Source: Thermotoga profunda AZM34c06
GTDB taxonomy: Bacteria; Thermotogota; Thermotogae; Thermotogales; DSM-5069
Direction of reading: 5' to 3'
Assembly (NCBI RefSeq): GCF_000828675.1
Contig: NZ_AP014510.1
Coordinates: forward strand, 1,073,413 to 1,137,412
DNA length: 64,000 nt
The notes beneath the pieces are model-generated. The model did no database searches and had not been told where the DNA came from. It saw only the letters and a program-made list of their open reading frames with translations. Positions 8,874 through 18,736 of this stretch are shown here, in pieces (the first letter of the stretch is position 1; each line of letters starts with the position of its first letter). The translations under genes were made by a program, and so were the position numbers.

Positions 8874-9823
8874 GAATTCTCACTGCAATTTGGGAGATTT
8901 TCACAAATCCAGCTTTTTACAAGTTGACTCTAACAGCCGCGACGCCTTTTATTTTTGCTTCACTTGGTGGTGTTTTTAGTGAAATAACAGGTGTTGTAAA
9001 TATAGCCCTTGAAGGAATCATGCTCATGGGAGCTTTTGTATCAATCGTTTTTACCGCAGTCACGGGAAATCCATGGATTGGTGTCTTGTTTGCCATGTTT
9101 GTTGGACTTGGTATGGCTTGGTTGCACGCTTGGGCGAGTATAAAATGGAGGGGAAATCAAATTGTTTCAGGCACTGCATTGATACTCCTTGCCCAGGGTG
9201 TCACAGGTTTTCTCATGGAACCTATTTTTGGCAGACCGGGGCAGACCGATATCGTGGGTAAAATCCCCGAATTACGCATACCTTTATTTATGAAAAACAG
9301 CTTTCTTGCCCAGTCAATTGGTGAACTCAGTCCAATGATATATATCGCCTTTGGTTGTGTTGCACTTGCTTGGTTTATCATATACAAAACGAAACTTGGT
9401 TTGAGGATGAGAGCAGTTGGCGAAAATCCAGAAGCAGCCGATACGCTTGGCGTGAATGTCTATATGATAAGGTATTTTGGTGTTCTAATGAGTGGCATAA
9501 TGGCGTCTCTCGGTGGGGCTTTTTTGAGTGTGGGAGAAGTTGGCAATTTTAGAGAATTGATGACGGGTGGACGTGGATTCATAGCTTTGGCTGCTATGAT
9601 ATTGGGAAATTGGAACCCCATAGGAGCGATGTGGGCGAGTTTACTCTTCGGATTTTCTGAGGCATTTGCCAATCAGTTACAGAGTAGTCCAATACTACAC
9701 GTGGCTTCCTCAAGTAAACCTTTGTTCAATATGTTTCCATTTATTGTCACATTGATTGTCATAGCTGGATTCATTGGAAAGACTCGATCCCCAGCAGCAG
9801 ATGGTGTACCTTACGAGAAATGA
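8870..9823 (+). CDS. ABC importer permease, BPD_transp_2 family (second of pair)
   Basis: 317-residue partner permease. GGVFSEITGVVNIALEGIMLMG near the N-terminus and GLRMRAVGENPEAADTLGVNV (about residues 175-195, coupling loop) are hallmarks of the YufQ-type subunit. ATG start overlaps the previous stop. With the BMP-family binding protein and the double ATPase this completes an importer whose probable substrate is a nucleoside or related compound (inference from family). Confidence 0.9.
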   Translation: MRILTAIWEIFTNPAFYKLTLTAATPFIFASLGGVFSEITGVVNIALEGIMLMGAFVSIVFTAVTGNPWIGVLFAMFVGLGMAWLHAWASIKWRGNQIVSGTALILLAQGVTGFLMEPIFGRPGQTDIVGKIPELRIPLFMKNSFLAQSIGELSPMIYIAFGCVALAWFIIYKTKLGLRMRAVGENPEAADTLGVNVYMIRYFGVLMSGIMASLGGAFLSVGEVGNFRELMTGGRGFIALAAMILGNWNPIGAMWASLLFGFSEAFANQLQSSPILHVASSSKPLFNMFPFIVTLIVIAGFIGKTRSPAADGVPYEK

Positions 9824-9832
9824 GGTGATGAT

Positions 9833-10387
9833 GTGAAAAAATCTTTAGTTTTATTGGTGATGTTTTTTGCCTGCTCGATTTTCGCAACAGATTGGATTGT
9901 TGGTGGTGGTATGGTTTTTTTGGATATCACTGGATGGAATCTGTCGACAGGTTTGATAGATAATTCTTATTCAATAGAGGCTGGATTTGATTTCGATCTC
10001 GGTAGAACTATAGAAGGTAGTGCCACAAATTTGTATAATCTGGAGTTATTGGGAAAAGTACCATTGTATAAAATTGAAAACATGACCTTTGGACCTTCCA
10101 TTGCAATGATTTATGGAAATTTTCCAACTGATTCTTCCACTGACACGAGTTGGAAATTTACTTTTTCCGCCGGAGTCTTTGGTGAGCTTGAGTTTGGGAA
10201 CCTTCTTTTTTCTTTTGGATTTTTGTACCCATTTGGCAATGACTTTGATTTAATAAAGTCGATTTATGCCTCTGCAAGGTTTTTTATAAATCCTTCAGAC
10301 AGAAAATTTGTCGATAAACTCTTTTTGGGTTTAGATCTTTTGAGTGGCAGAATGAGACTTATGATTGGGTTGGTTGAGCCTTTCTGA
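9833..10387 (+). CDS. small secreted beta-barrel-like protein, unknown function
   Basis: 184 residues. Residues 1-18 form a signal peptide ending ACSIFA. The mature part alternates polar and hydrophobic residues with many aromatic and Gly residues and ends in Phe (LMIGLVEPF), the pattern of a small outer-membrane beta barrel; in Thermotogota that would be the toga. No family recognised. GTG start behind GAGGTGATG, 10 nt after the permease stop, so it belongs to the importer operon and might serve as an outer-membrane pore for the same substrate (inference). Its 3' end overlaps the convergent FtsA-like gene by 29 nt. Confidence 0.72.
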   Translation: MKKSLVLLVMFFACSIFATDWIVGGGMVFLDITGWNLSTGLIDNSYSIEAGFDFDLGRTIEGSATNLYNLELLGKVPLYKIENMTFGPSIAMIYGNFPTDSSTDTSWKFTFSAGVFGELEFGNLLFSFGFLYPFGNDFDLIKSIYASARFFINPSDRKFVDKLFLGLDLLSGRMRLMIGLVEPF

Positions 10388-12425
10388 ATACTTCAAATCG
10401 GATCTTGTCATTTTGATTGATTTTTGCTGCAAAATTAACAGGTCTTTCATTCAGAAAGATCTTATAGTCTATGATGCCATCTGTCTTCAAATTAACCTTT
10501 GCGAGAACATCTGCGATAATTGGTTGCCATGTTGAATATTCTATTGACATTCCTTCCAATAGTTCCGATTCTGTAGATAAATACTCACCGTTTACCATAA
10601 CAACGTTGTTCATTTGGGATATAATAACTTCTTCGTCGTTGAAAAAGACCTTTATTGGTTCAGATTTTGGCAAAACATCCTTTATTTTCGTTTTTCGTGT
10701 CTTGAAGATGTATCTTTCTTCTTTTTCATCTTTATCCTGAATCTCAACCAATTCACAGAACACCTTTTGAGCCGTTCTGCTTTCACCATTGATTGAGTAA
10801 TTAACAATGCCAAACTTTTCGTTGATTGCCTTTTTGATTTCCTCAGCGTTGGGATATTGGATTAATACTTTATCACCATCTTTAATGGGATGATCTAAGT
10901 CTTCTACTAATTCATTGTTGATAAAGATTTTTGGCCAAAACCTTGTAAATTCCTGCTGATCGACTTCAACAATTATCTGTTTCACAAAACCTTCGATCTT
11001 TGGTTCTGTTGATTTTTCAATCTTATTGTATTCAACAACTATCTCATCACCACTTCTGATTGTGGTATGTAACGGTACCTCTGTACCATTCAATAGAACT
11101 TTCATACCACCAGAGATCTTACCTGGTATTGTACGAATCTCACTATTGAGTTCAAAAGTGATTGTAGGCTGTGGCGTACCAAAGATTTCTGTGAATTTAA
11201 AACCTTTTTGAACCAAGAGTTGTAAGATGCTTTGGTTCTGACCAATTTTGATTAATCTTATTTTCTCGCCATTTAAACTCACAGTATCGTATATGCTACC
11301 AGAGTTATACGCACTTACATAAGCTATTCCTGCAAGGGTAACATACTCGCTGCCCTTGAAATCTTGTCGCAGGCTTTTCACTTTCTGTAATTCCTCAACA
11401 GTTCTCAGAGCAACCCGCTCTATTGGCAGATCAAGCGCATGCGCCAATCCATTTTGAAGGTATCTCAGCTTTGCTCCTCCACCAATGAGAAACAGAGCAC
11501 TTGGTCTGGCAAGGTTCAGTTGTTTAATTTTCTCAGCAATACTTTTTGCAATCATTTCAACGGTGGGTGAAATCGCCTTCACGACAGAAGATCCGTTGAT
11601 AACAATCTTGTTGCCGGTCACATCTATTGCCTCAAAAGACGTGTTATCATTAATTGTTCTTTTTAATTTCTCAGCTGAGAGAAAATCGAGTAAAAAAGAT
11701 TGAGCTATAACTTCTGTAACTTCATCTCCAGCCATTGGGACCATGTCATATCCGACTATAGTTCCACCTTTTGCTATTGCGATGTCGCTTGTTCCAGCAC
11801 CGATATCAATTAATGCGATATTCAATATTCTCAAATCCTCAGGCACGGCTATTTCCAGAGCTGCCATAGGTTCGAGTGTTAAAAAACATGGTCTTAAACC
11901 AGCTCTACGCAGTGCAATGATCATTGCATCAACAACTTGTACCGGCAAGAGTGCTGCAACAACACGAACGTAAAGTTTTTTCCCTCTGTGACCGATTAAA
12001 TTCTTAATCCAAAAACCATCAAGGCGATATTCTATCACCGAATATCCAACACAGTACAGCTCAGAACCACTATCATCATTTTGTGGAATTTGAGATATTG
12101 CCTTCATTTCAAGTTGCTTCACTGTGTTTTCATCGATTAGATCACCTGAGAAATCTTGTTCTGCTTCAAGAACTACTGTCTTGAGAAATCTTCCAGCTAC
12201 AGCAACGGCAACTTCTTCGAGTTTCACTTCGTTTCTTTCCTCGAGTCTTTTCTTAACAGCCTCAATGACCATTGCCGTACCCTTTATATCATGAATCTGC
12301 CCATCGAGCATATTTCGAGTAGGGTGTTCAATTGTTTCGAAATCCACGACATTGAGTACATCGTTTTCAATATAACCAATCAACCCTGCAACTTTTCTTG
12401 TTCCCACATCAAGTGCGAAAATCAA
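10359..12425 (-). CDS. FtsA/PilM-like actin-fold ATPase with long C-terminal extension
   Basis: 688 residues. The N-terminal ~370 residues have the actin-like ATPase fold of FtsA: phosphate-1 FALDVGTRKVAGLIG, phosphate-2 ALIDIGAGTSDIAI, adenosine motif LFLIGGGAKLRYL. The remaining ~310 residues carry several ubiquitin/SLBB-like stretches (for example GGMKVLLNGTEVPLHTTIRSGDEIVV and KDGDKVLIQYP), unlike true FtsA, which ends soon after the ATPase with an amphipathic helix. A canonical FtsA is encoded separately at 18737. The TTG start at 12425 follows GGAGGTG, 2 nt after the MutS2 stop. The role may be scaffolding at the envelope, but no specific function can be given. Confidence 0.75.
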   Translation of the reverse strand: MIFALDVGTRKVAGLIGYIENDVLNVVDFETIEHPTRNMLDGQIHDIKGTAMVIEAVKKRLEERNEVKLEEVAVAVAGRFLKTVVLEAEQDFSGDLIDENTVKQLEMKAISQIPQNDDSGSELYCVGYSVIEYRLDGFWIKNLIGHRGKKLYVRVVAALLPVQVVDAMIIALRRAGLRPCFLTLEPMAALEIAVPEDLRILNIALIDIGAGTSDIAIAKGGTIVGYDMVPMAGDEVTEVIAQSFLLDFLSAEKLKRTINDNTSFEAIDVTGNKIVINGSSVVKAISPTVEMIAKSIAEKIKQLNLARPSALFLIGGGAKLRYLQNGLAHALDLPIERVALRTVEELQKVKSLRQDFKGSEYVTLAGIAYVSAYNSGSIYDTVSLNGEKIRLIKIGQNQSILQLLVQKGFKFTEIFGTPQPTITFELNSEIRTIPGKISGGMKVLLNGTEVPLHTTIRSGDEIVVEYNKIEKSTEPKIEGFVKQIIVEVDQQEFTRFWPKIFINNELVEDLDHPIKDGDKVLIQYPNAEEIKKAINEKFGIVNYSINGESRTAQKVFCELVEIQDKDEKEERYIFKTRKTKIKDVLPKSEPIKVFFNDEEVIISQMNNVVMVNGEYLSTESELLEGMSIEYSTWQPIIADVLAKVNLKTDGIIDYKIFLNERPVNFAAKINQNDKIRFEVFRKAQPTQS

Positions 12426-12427
12426 AT

Positions 12428-14743
12428 CTACACCTCCACTACAGTTACTCCTGTGCCACCTTCACCTGGAGTACCAAACCGGTACTTCTTCACCCTACCA
12501 TCACGTCTGAGTATTTCCCATATTCCAACGGCAAGCCTACCCGTCCCTTTCCCATGAATCACGTAACCTGTTTTGAAATCCGATAGGATCAACTTATCAA
12601 TGAAGTCTTCTATCACCGGCTCAGCCTCATCTACTGTCAAGCCTCGCACATCTATTTCAGGTTTGCCCAAGTTGTTATAGGTACTTTGAAAATTTGATAT
12701 TGGCTGTTCTCTAATTTCTAAAGGAGTTTTTAGCAAACTGTTAGGACGAGCCTCTATTCTTATGCCGTTGAAATCTACTATGAATTTTTCACCTTTCATA
12801 CCAATAATTCTACCTACAGCTTCACCGTTTCTCAGTCGTACGGTATCTCCTATTGATAGTGATTGGTTTTGTGGAATTTGAATTTGATCTTTTATATTTT
12901 CAAACTCTCTAACGGTTTTTGACTGTTGCTCAAAGATTCTGGCTGCTGCCCTAAGGGTTTCAAGGTCTTGATTTTTCTTTTTCACATTGTTGATAGTTTC
13001 GTCGATTTGTTTTTTCATTTCTCTTATGTGGTCATATGTTTTTTTGAGTTCTTCATCGAGTTCTTCTATTCTTTTCTTTTTGAGTTCTTCGTATTTTGCT
13101 TCATATTCAGCTCTCAACTTCTCTAATCTCATTTTTTCGTTTTCTATTTCTTGTATCTTCTCACGGAGAATTACGGTCTGTTCTTGATACTTTTCAATAG
13201 TTTTTTCAACATTCATGTATTCCTGTCCAATGAATTTTTGAGCTTCTTGCAAAACAGTCTCATCGAGTCCAAGTCTTCTGGCGATCTCAAAAGCGTGTGA
13301 AGCACCAGGGACACCCATTAAAATGCGAAAAGTAGGTTCGAGAGTCTGTGGGTCGAATTCAACAGAAGCGCTAACAAGTTTTTCATCACTTGCCGCATAG
13401 ATTTTAATAGGTGTCAAATGAGTCGTTATGATGAATCTACAACCAGATTCTTTGAGTTTTTGTATCACTGCAAGTCCCAGAGCCGCTCCTTCTATTGGAT
13501 CAGTACCCGAACCAAGTTCATCGAGTAAGACAAGTGTTTTTGAGTCAGCTAATTCCAGCGCCTTGATAACGTTCACTATGTGAGACGAGAAGGTGCTCAA
13601 ACTCTGTTTAATATCCTGTTCATCTCCTACGTCAACTACGATCTTCGAGAATATGGGAAGTTTGGAATTCTCATCACATGGTAAAGGAAAACCTGCCATC
13701 ATCATGGAGCAGAAAAGTCCTGTTGTTTTCAATGAAACGGTTTTACCACCAGTATTTGGTCCAGTTAATACCAAACCACATTTTTGAGTTGGAAGGACTA
13801 TATCAACCGGCACTACCTTTTGTCTGTCGATCAGTGGATGTCGAGCTGCGATGAGTTTTATCTCCAATTCTTGTGAAGGATATATCACATGTGCATTGTA
13901 CTGACATGCAAAAACAGCTCTTGCATACAAACTGTCCAAATGCGCTAAAGTGAGTACGTCTTGTTCTATCTTTTCTATATGTTCAAGTATTTTGAAAGTG
14001 AAACTTCTCAAGATTTTATTAATTTCTTCTTGTTCTTTTTCTCTGATTTCTCTTAAGTCGTTGTTGAGAGAAACGAATTCTTCGGGTTCAACAAAATAAG
14101 TTGCCGCGGAAGAGGAGATCGAGTGAACAATACCCTTGATTTGAGATTTGTGCGTTGCCTTCACAGGAAAAACATGTCTACCATCCCTCAGAGTTGCAAT
14201 AGGTTCCTGCAAGTATATTCTGTTTGTATTGACAAAATTTTCCACTCTTTTTCGCATTTGTTCTAACATTTGTCTGTATTCAATCCTCAATTGTCTTAAT
14301 CTCTCTGATGCACCATCTCTTACTGAGCCATCTTCTCCTATACACCTGTTTATTTCTGAGATTATTTCGTCGTATGTCCCTAAAGATTTTGTGAGTTCTT
14401 TTATAAATGGGCTTTCTTCAAGATTTGCAATATTTTTCTTCACTATCTTGATAGTCAAAAGAGCACCTGAGACTCTGAGTAATTCTTCGCCATCAAGGAC
14501 CTGCGCTTCTTTCACTTTATTGAGCGTCTCATGAATGTCTATGGTGGCGAAATTTGATGGAAGTATTTGCTGTTCACTCTTAACTAACCTGATCATTTCG
14601 TCAACCATCTTTAGTTCTGAGTAAGGATTATCGGTGGGCCTTAAATCTGTAAGGAACCTTCTCCCAGCTTCGCTGAGAACAAATTTTTCTATCAAATTGA
14701 CTACTCTGTAAAAATCGAGCTTTTCAAGACTATGGATTTCTAT
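12428..14743 (-). CDS. mutS2: MutS2 family ATPase/Smr nuclease, probable AUA start
   Basis: MutS2 acts on branched DNA and, in some bacteria, on stalled ribosomes (family knowledge). MutS-type ATPase: Walker A GPNTGGKT, Walker B LVLLDELGSGTDP. A long coiled coil (about residues 490-620 from the proposed start) follows, and the C-terminal Smr domain has IDVRGLTVDEAEP and HGKGTG. The longest frame with a standard start begins TTG at 14695, but homologous N-terminal sequence (HSLEKLDFYRVVNLIEKF) continues 16 codons upstream with no ATG, GTG or TTG. GGAGGTG at 14758-14752 sits 8 nt before an in-frame ATA at 14743, giving 771 residues. A frameshift in the A-run near 14747 is the alternative. Confidence 0.88.
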   Translation of the reverse strand: MEIHSLEKLDFYRVVNLIEKFVLSEAGRRFLTDLRPTDNPYSELKMVDEMIRLVKSEQQILPSNFATIDIHETLNKVKEAQVLDGEELLRVSGALLTIKIVKKNIANLEESPFIKELTKSLGTYDEIISEINRCIGEDGSVRDGASERLRQLRIEYRQMLEQMRKRVENFVNTNRIYLQEPIATLRDGRHVFPVKATHKSQIKGIVHSISSSAATYFVEPEEFVSLNNDLREIREKEQEEINKILRSFTFKILEHIEKIEQDVLTLAHLDSLYARAVFACQYNAHVIYPSQELEIKLIAARHPLIDRQKVVPVDIVLPTQKCGLVLTGPNTGGKTVSLKTTGLFCSMMMAGFPLPCDENSKLPIFSKIVVDVGDEQDIKQSLSTFSSHIVNVIKALELADSKTLVLLDELGSGTDPIEGAALGLAVIQKLKESGCRFIITTHLTPIKIYAASDEKLVSASVEFDPQTLEPTFRILMGVPGASHAFEIARRLGLDETVLQEAQKFIGQEYMNVEKTIEKYQEQTVILREKIQEIENEKMRLEKLRAEYEAKYEELKKKRIEELDEELKKTYDHIREMKKQIDETINNVKKKNQDLETLRAAARIFEQQSKTVREFENIKDQIQIPQNQSLSIGDTVRLRNGEAVGRIIGMKGEKFIVDFNGIRIEARPNSLLKTPLEIREQPISNFQSTYNNLGKPEIDVRGLTVDEAEPVIEDFIDKLILSDFKTGYVIHGKGTGRLAVGIWEILRRDGRVKKYRFGTPGEGGTGVTVVEV

Positions 14744-14778
14744 TTTAAAAGCACCTCCGTCACCATTTCGATCATCTA

Positions 14779-15975
14779 TTATTCTACAACCTGTATAGAA
14801 CTTTCAAAATATTTTGAATCTGAACCGCAAGTCACCTTGGTTGTGAGTTTGTAGACCCCAGGCCTTGTTATTGCCGGGGTGTTCCACGGTAAAAACCTGA
14901 AAATCTCGTATTGTGAATAAGGTTCAAGCCAAACCCTTACTGAACGTCTTTGGTAACCCAATGAAGATGGGGGTAAGTTTACATCAACTTCGTCCAGCAT
15001 GAGAAAGAGATCTTTGTTCGTCGTGTTCTGCAAATAAACAGAAAAGGCCACTTGCTCTCGTACATTAATTTGTTTTGGAGCATCGGAATAAATCTTTATT
15101 TTCTTCAGGTCTTTTTCATAGTCACGCACACATACTACAGGTAGTGAGACAGAAGTGAGAGAACCATTTACAAGACATTGAGTTGTGAGTACATATTTTC
15201 CGTCGTGATCGAAAGAAAATTCCTGCTCCAGGACTTTTATATCTCTTCCAATGCCAACTTCAGGCCACTTGGATTGAATCGGAAATTCCCTTTGCCATAT
15301 GATCTGATTATCTTCTTTCAGCGACAACTTTACATATTCAACTTGTAAATCTCTCACGGCGGCTGTGTTGTTCACTATGTATATTGAACTCTTCATACTC
15401 TCACCAACCAAATAAAAATCGAGTAATCCTTCAACCAAAATTTGATATTTTTCCACACTTGTAAAAGACTTTTGGGCAAAAACCTCTTGATCATTCACTT
15501 TTGCTTTTGCTATCACTTTATACTCTCCTGAACGAAGCGAATTGAGTTCAGTTTCTCTCCTAAGATCAAATAACAGACGACTCGCAAGGGCATCCAATGT
15601 TGTTTTTACACTATCTTTTTGAGAAAAATTGTACACAGAACCTTCGTTATTCAGAATTTGTAGAGTAAAGTTTGAAATCACAACTTCTCTTGATTTATTT
15701 TGATTGTTATAAAGTCTTATCTTCACATCAAGTGGAGTACCAGAGATATATGGAGTTTCAACTTGGATGATAAGCTGATTCACATCAGCTTTCTGTGAAG
15801 GAAATTGGCTATAATACATCCTAAGACCAAAAAAGAATATTAACACAATCACTATATTCAAAATAAGAAAATATATTCCCTTTCTTCTATATTCACGTGT
15901 TTTTTCTTTCTCGCGTTGCAGAAACTGTTGTTCTTTTTTTTTCCACTCCTCCGGATCTTTCGAGAGATATCTCAT
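14779..15975 (-). CDS. membrane-anchored protein with Ig-like extracytoplasmic region, unknown
   Basis: 398 residues. A basic, charged cytoplasmic N-terminus (about 1-32) precedes one transmembrane helix (about 33-52). The remainder is beta-rich and probably outside the membrane, with three or four Ig/CARDB-like repeats judged from recurring strand patterns such as GTPLDVKIRLYNNQN, SSIYIVNNTAAVRDL and VAFSVYLQNTTNKDLF. No enzyme motif. The ATG overlaps the stop of the PilB-type ATPase gene by 4 nt, so a link to an envelope-spanning pilus or secretion machine is plausible but unproven. Confidence 0.72.
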   Translation of the reverse strand: MRYLSKDPEEWKKKEQQFLQREKEKTREYRRKGIYFLILNIVIVLIFFFGLRMYYSQFPSQKADVNQLIIQVETPYISGTPLDVKIRLYNNQNKSREVVISNFTLQILNNEGSVYNFSQKDSVKTTLDALASRLLFDLRRETELNSLRSGEYKVIAKAKVNDQEVFAQKSFTSVEKYQILVEGLLDFYLVGESMKSSIYIVNNTAAVRDLQVEYVKLSLKEDNQIIWQREFPIQSKWPEVGIGRDIKVLEQEFSFDHDGKYVLTTQCLVNGSLTSVSLPVVCVRDYEKDLKKIKIYSDAPKQINVREQVAFSVYLQNTTNKDLFLMLDEVDVNLPPSSLGYQRRSVRVWLEPYSQYEIFRFLPWNTPAITRPGVYKLTTKVTCGSDSKYFESSIQVVE

Positions 15976-17666
15976 ATACCCACAGTCACCCTGAGAACTT
16001 CATCAAACGAAGTAATTCCCTTGAGCACCTTCTCAAATCCGTCTATAAACATCGGTCGCATACCTTTTTGCAAGGCTAAGTCATAGATTTCTCTTTCACC
16101 ACCACCCGAGACAATTGAATCCTTCACATCTCTTGTGATAATAAGTACCTCTCCAATTGCGACGCGGCCTTTATAACCACTGCCACCACATTCAGGGCAA
16201 CCGCTACCTGCCGCGTACTCAACGGGTTCAATTTCTGGAAAGGCTGCCTTCCACATTTCCAAATACTCTTTTCTCAATTCTGTCTTCACCCTACAGTTTT
16301 CACATAACTTCCTGACCAGTCGTTGGCTTATAACACCAATGAGTGATGTACTGATCATATGTCTATCTATTCCCATGTTCACCATTCTATCTATTGCGGC
16401 CGCAGCACTATTAGTATGCAGAGTACTCAATACCAAATGCCCAGTCAAAGATGCTTCAATGGCAAGATTTGCTGTTTCTTTGTCTCTCATTTCTCCAATC
16501 ATTATTATGTCTGGATCTTGTCTCAAGAACGACCTCAGATATCGCGCAAAGGTTAGACCAATTTCAGGGTTGACTTGGCACTGTGTGACCCCATCTATTG
16601 TGTATTCCACAGGATCTTCTGCCGTTATTATATTGAGAGTTATATCCTTGAGCTTGTTTATCATTGCAACAAGTGTAGTAGATTTTCCACTACCTGTTGG
16701 TCCCGTTATAAGAATTATTCCATTTGGTCTTCTCAATAAATCTGATATTCTCTTGTAATTGAATTCACTAAAACCAAGTTCTTCCAACTGTTTATATGCA
16801 CCAGAAACTTTGAGTATTCTCATTACTACTTTTTCACCGTGCACCGATGGCATCGTAGAAACGCGAAAATCGTATTGTTCACCCTGTATGTTCATATAAA
16901 ACTTTCCATCTTGTGGTAATCTCTTTTCCGATATATCAAGCCCAGACATGATCTTTATTCTTGTCACAACTGCACTATGCTGTACTTTGGAGTAATCTGT
17001 GATCTTTCTGAGTAGTCCATCAACACGGTAACGTATACGCACGTAATTTCTGAATGGTTCGATGTGTATATCACTTGCTTCCATTTGAACAGCTCTTTGA
17101 ATAATCGCATTGACCATTCTCACAACAGGTGCCTCTACCTCAGCAAGTGTTTCCTCAACTTCTTCTTCAGTAACAGGTTCGATTTGTTCTACAGGCATTT
17201 CTTCCGCCAAAGCCATAGGAGCACCTTGAATGTGCTGAGCATACATGAGTGAAAAAATCGTTGGTGTCACAAGATAAACAACGGGATCTTTACCAGTGAG
17301 AAACTTAATTTCACTTGTTATACGCGACAAATTATAAACGCTATCTGTTATAACGACCAACTTATCACTTTGCTTATCAACTGGTATGACTCTCAACTCT
17401 TCTATCATTGCTCTCGGTATACTTCTAAGTATCTCGACTGGAATTGTTTTTGGGGGATCTCTCAAAACAGGGACATTGTATTGTTCACTCAGAGCGTCGG
17501 TAATTTGCTCCCAACTTATTAGACCCATGTCAACCAATATTTCACCGAGAGCTTTTCTATTCTTGCGCTGTTCTTCTAAAGCTCTTGACAATTCTTCTTG
17601 TGTTACTAAACCTTTTTCAATCAGAATCTCACCAAGTCTTTTATACCGTGGTTTATCCAGAGGCAT
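15972..17666 (-). CDS. PilB/GspE-type assembly ATPase
   Basis: Hexameric ATPase that drives type IV pilus or type II secretion pseudopilus assembly. 564 residues: MshEN domain at the N-terminus (LGEILIEKGLVTQEELSRAL, then a second similar unit), a linker with acidic run, the N2 domain with ASDIHIEPF, Walker A GPTGSGKST, Asp box/Walker B (IIMIGEMRD), His box LVLSTLHTN, and the tetracysteine zinc site CENC...CPEC near the end. ATG at 17666 overlaps the FtsZ stop by 14 nt. The location directly after ftsA-ftsZ is unusual; the other pilus genes are not in this window. Confidence 0.9.
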   Translation of the reverse strand: MPLDKPRYKRLGEILIEKGLVTQEELSRALEEQRKNRKALGEILVDMGLISWEQITDALSEQYNVPVLRDPPKTIPVEILRSIPRAMIEELRVIPVDKQSDKLVVITDSVYNLSRITSEIKFLTGKDPVVYLVTPTIFSLMYAQHIQGAPMALAEEMPVEQIEPVTEEEVEETLAEVEAPVVRMVNAIIQRAVQMEASDIHIEPFRNYVRIRYRVDGLLRKITDYSKVQHSAVVTRIKIMSGLDISEKRLPQDGKFYMNIQGEQYDFRVSTMPSVHGEKVVMRILKVSGAYKQLEELGFSEFNYKRISDLLRRPNGIILITGPTGSGKSTTLVAMINKLKDITLNIITAEDPVEYTIDGVTQCQVNPEIGLTFARYLRSFLRQDPDIIMIGEMRDKETANLAIEASLTGHLVLSTLHTNSAAAAIDRMVNMGIDRHMISTSLIGVISQRLVRKLCENCRVKTELRKEYLEMWKAAFPEIEPVEYAAGSGCPECGGSGYKGRVAIGEVLIITRDVKDSIVSGGGEREIYDLALQKGMRPMFIDGFEKVLKGITSFDEVLRVTVGI

Positions 17667-18717
17667 TCAGATCCTCCAAACCCATTCTATAGACGGCAGG
17701 TATCTCACTTTCGGGGAACAAATAACTGTCTTCTTCATCAAATCCCGTGGCTATGAGTGTTACTCTCATTTCATCCTGTGCTAACTCATCGTCGATTATA
17801 AGACCGAATTTTACGTCTGCGTCTTCACTACAACTCTGACGTATAATGGCTGCAGCGGCATGCATCTCACGAAGTTGAACAGTTTTTGGAGCAGAGATAT
17901 TCAGAATAATCGCTCCGGCATTTTCCACCGGTCGATCCATCAGCTTACTTTCCATAGCTCTTCTTGCAGCTTCCACGGCTCGGTTAGGTCCTTTACCGAT
18001 ACCAATACCAAGCATTGCGGCTCCCGCATCTCTCATGACCGATTCGACATCTGCAAAATCAAGGTTGATATATCCTCTTTTCGTAATTAACTCTGAAATA
18101 CCCTTGACACCTTGATGAAGAGTTTCATCGGCTTTTAAAAAGGCATTTACAACGGTCACGTCTGAAGGTAATTCTTCCAACAACTTATTATTCGAAATTC
18201 TGATTAGAGTATCGACACTCTTCCTGAGTCTCTTCAGACCTTCTATTGCCGCGGACCATCGTTCTTTCCCTTCAAAATAAAATGGTGTTGTGATCACTGC
18301 AACGGTGAGAATCCCCATACTCTTCGCAATCTCAGCTATCACAGGTGTTGCACCAGTTCCTGTGCCTCCACCAAAGCCGGCTGTTATGAACAGCATATCG
18401 GTATCCTGCAACATCTGTTCAAGTTCTTCACGACTTTCCTGTGCTGCTTCTTCACCAGTTCTTGGGTCCCCACCTGCCCCTAATCCTCTGGTTCTCTTCT
18501 CGCCAATTTGTATCTTGATATCTGCTTTATTTTCTTCTAAAACCTGGACATCCGTGTTCACAGAAATAAAAGTGACATCTCTTATACCAATTTCAACCAT
18601 CCTATTTATAGCGTTATTACCAGCTCCTCCCACTCCGACGACTTTTATCACTGGAACTCTTTTCTTTGTAAACTTATCCGCGTTGTTTACCTTCGATTTA
18701 CCAAGCTCAAAAGCCAT
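17653..18717 (-). CDS. ftsZ: cell division protein FtsZ
   Basis: Tubulin-like GTPase that forms the division ring. 354 residues. The tubulin signature GGGTGTGATP is present, preceded by the N-terminal VVGVGGAGNNAINRM phosphate-binding segment; the T7 catalytic loop is NLDFADVESVM. The ATG at 18717 is chosen over a frame extending to 18786 because GGGAGGTTG lies just before it and homology begins there. The C-terminal tail ends VYRMGLEDLNASG, which could include the FtsA-binding peptide. Confidence 0.96.
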   Translation of the reverse strand: MAFELGKSKVNNADKFTKKRVPVIKVVGVGGAGNNAINRMVEIGIRDVTFISVNTDVQVLEENKADIKIQIGEKRTRGLGAGGDPRTGEEAAQESREELEQMLQDTDMLFITAGFGGGTGTGATPVIAEIAKSMGILTVAVITTPFYFEGKERWSAAIEGLKRLRKSVDTLIRISNNKLLEELPSDVTVVNAFLKADETLHQGVKGISELITKRGYINLDFADVESVMRDAGAAMLGIGIGKGPNRAVEAARRAMESKLMDRPVENAGAIILNISAPKTVQLREMHAAAAIIRQSCSEDADVKFGLIIDDELAQDEMRVTLIATGFDEEDSYLFPESEIPAVYRMGLEDLNASG

Positions 18718-18736
18718 ATAATCAACCTCCCTGGGA

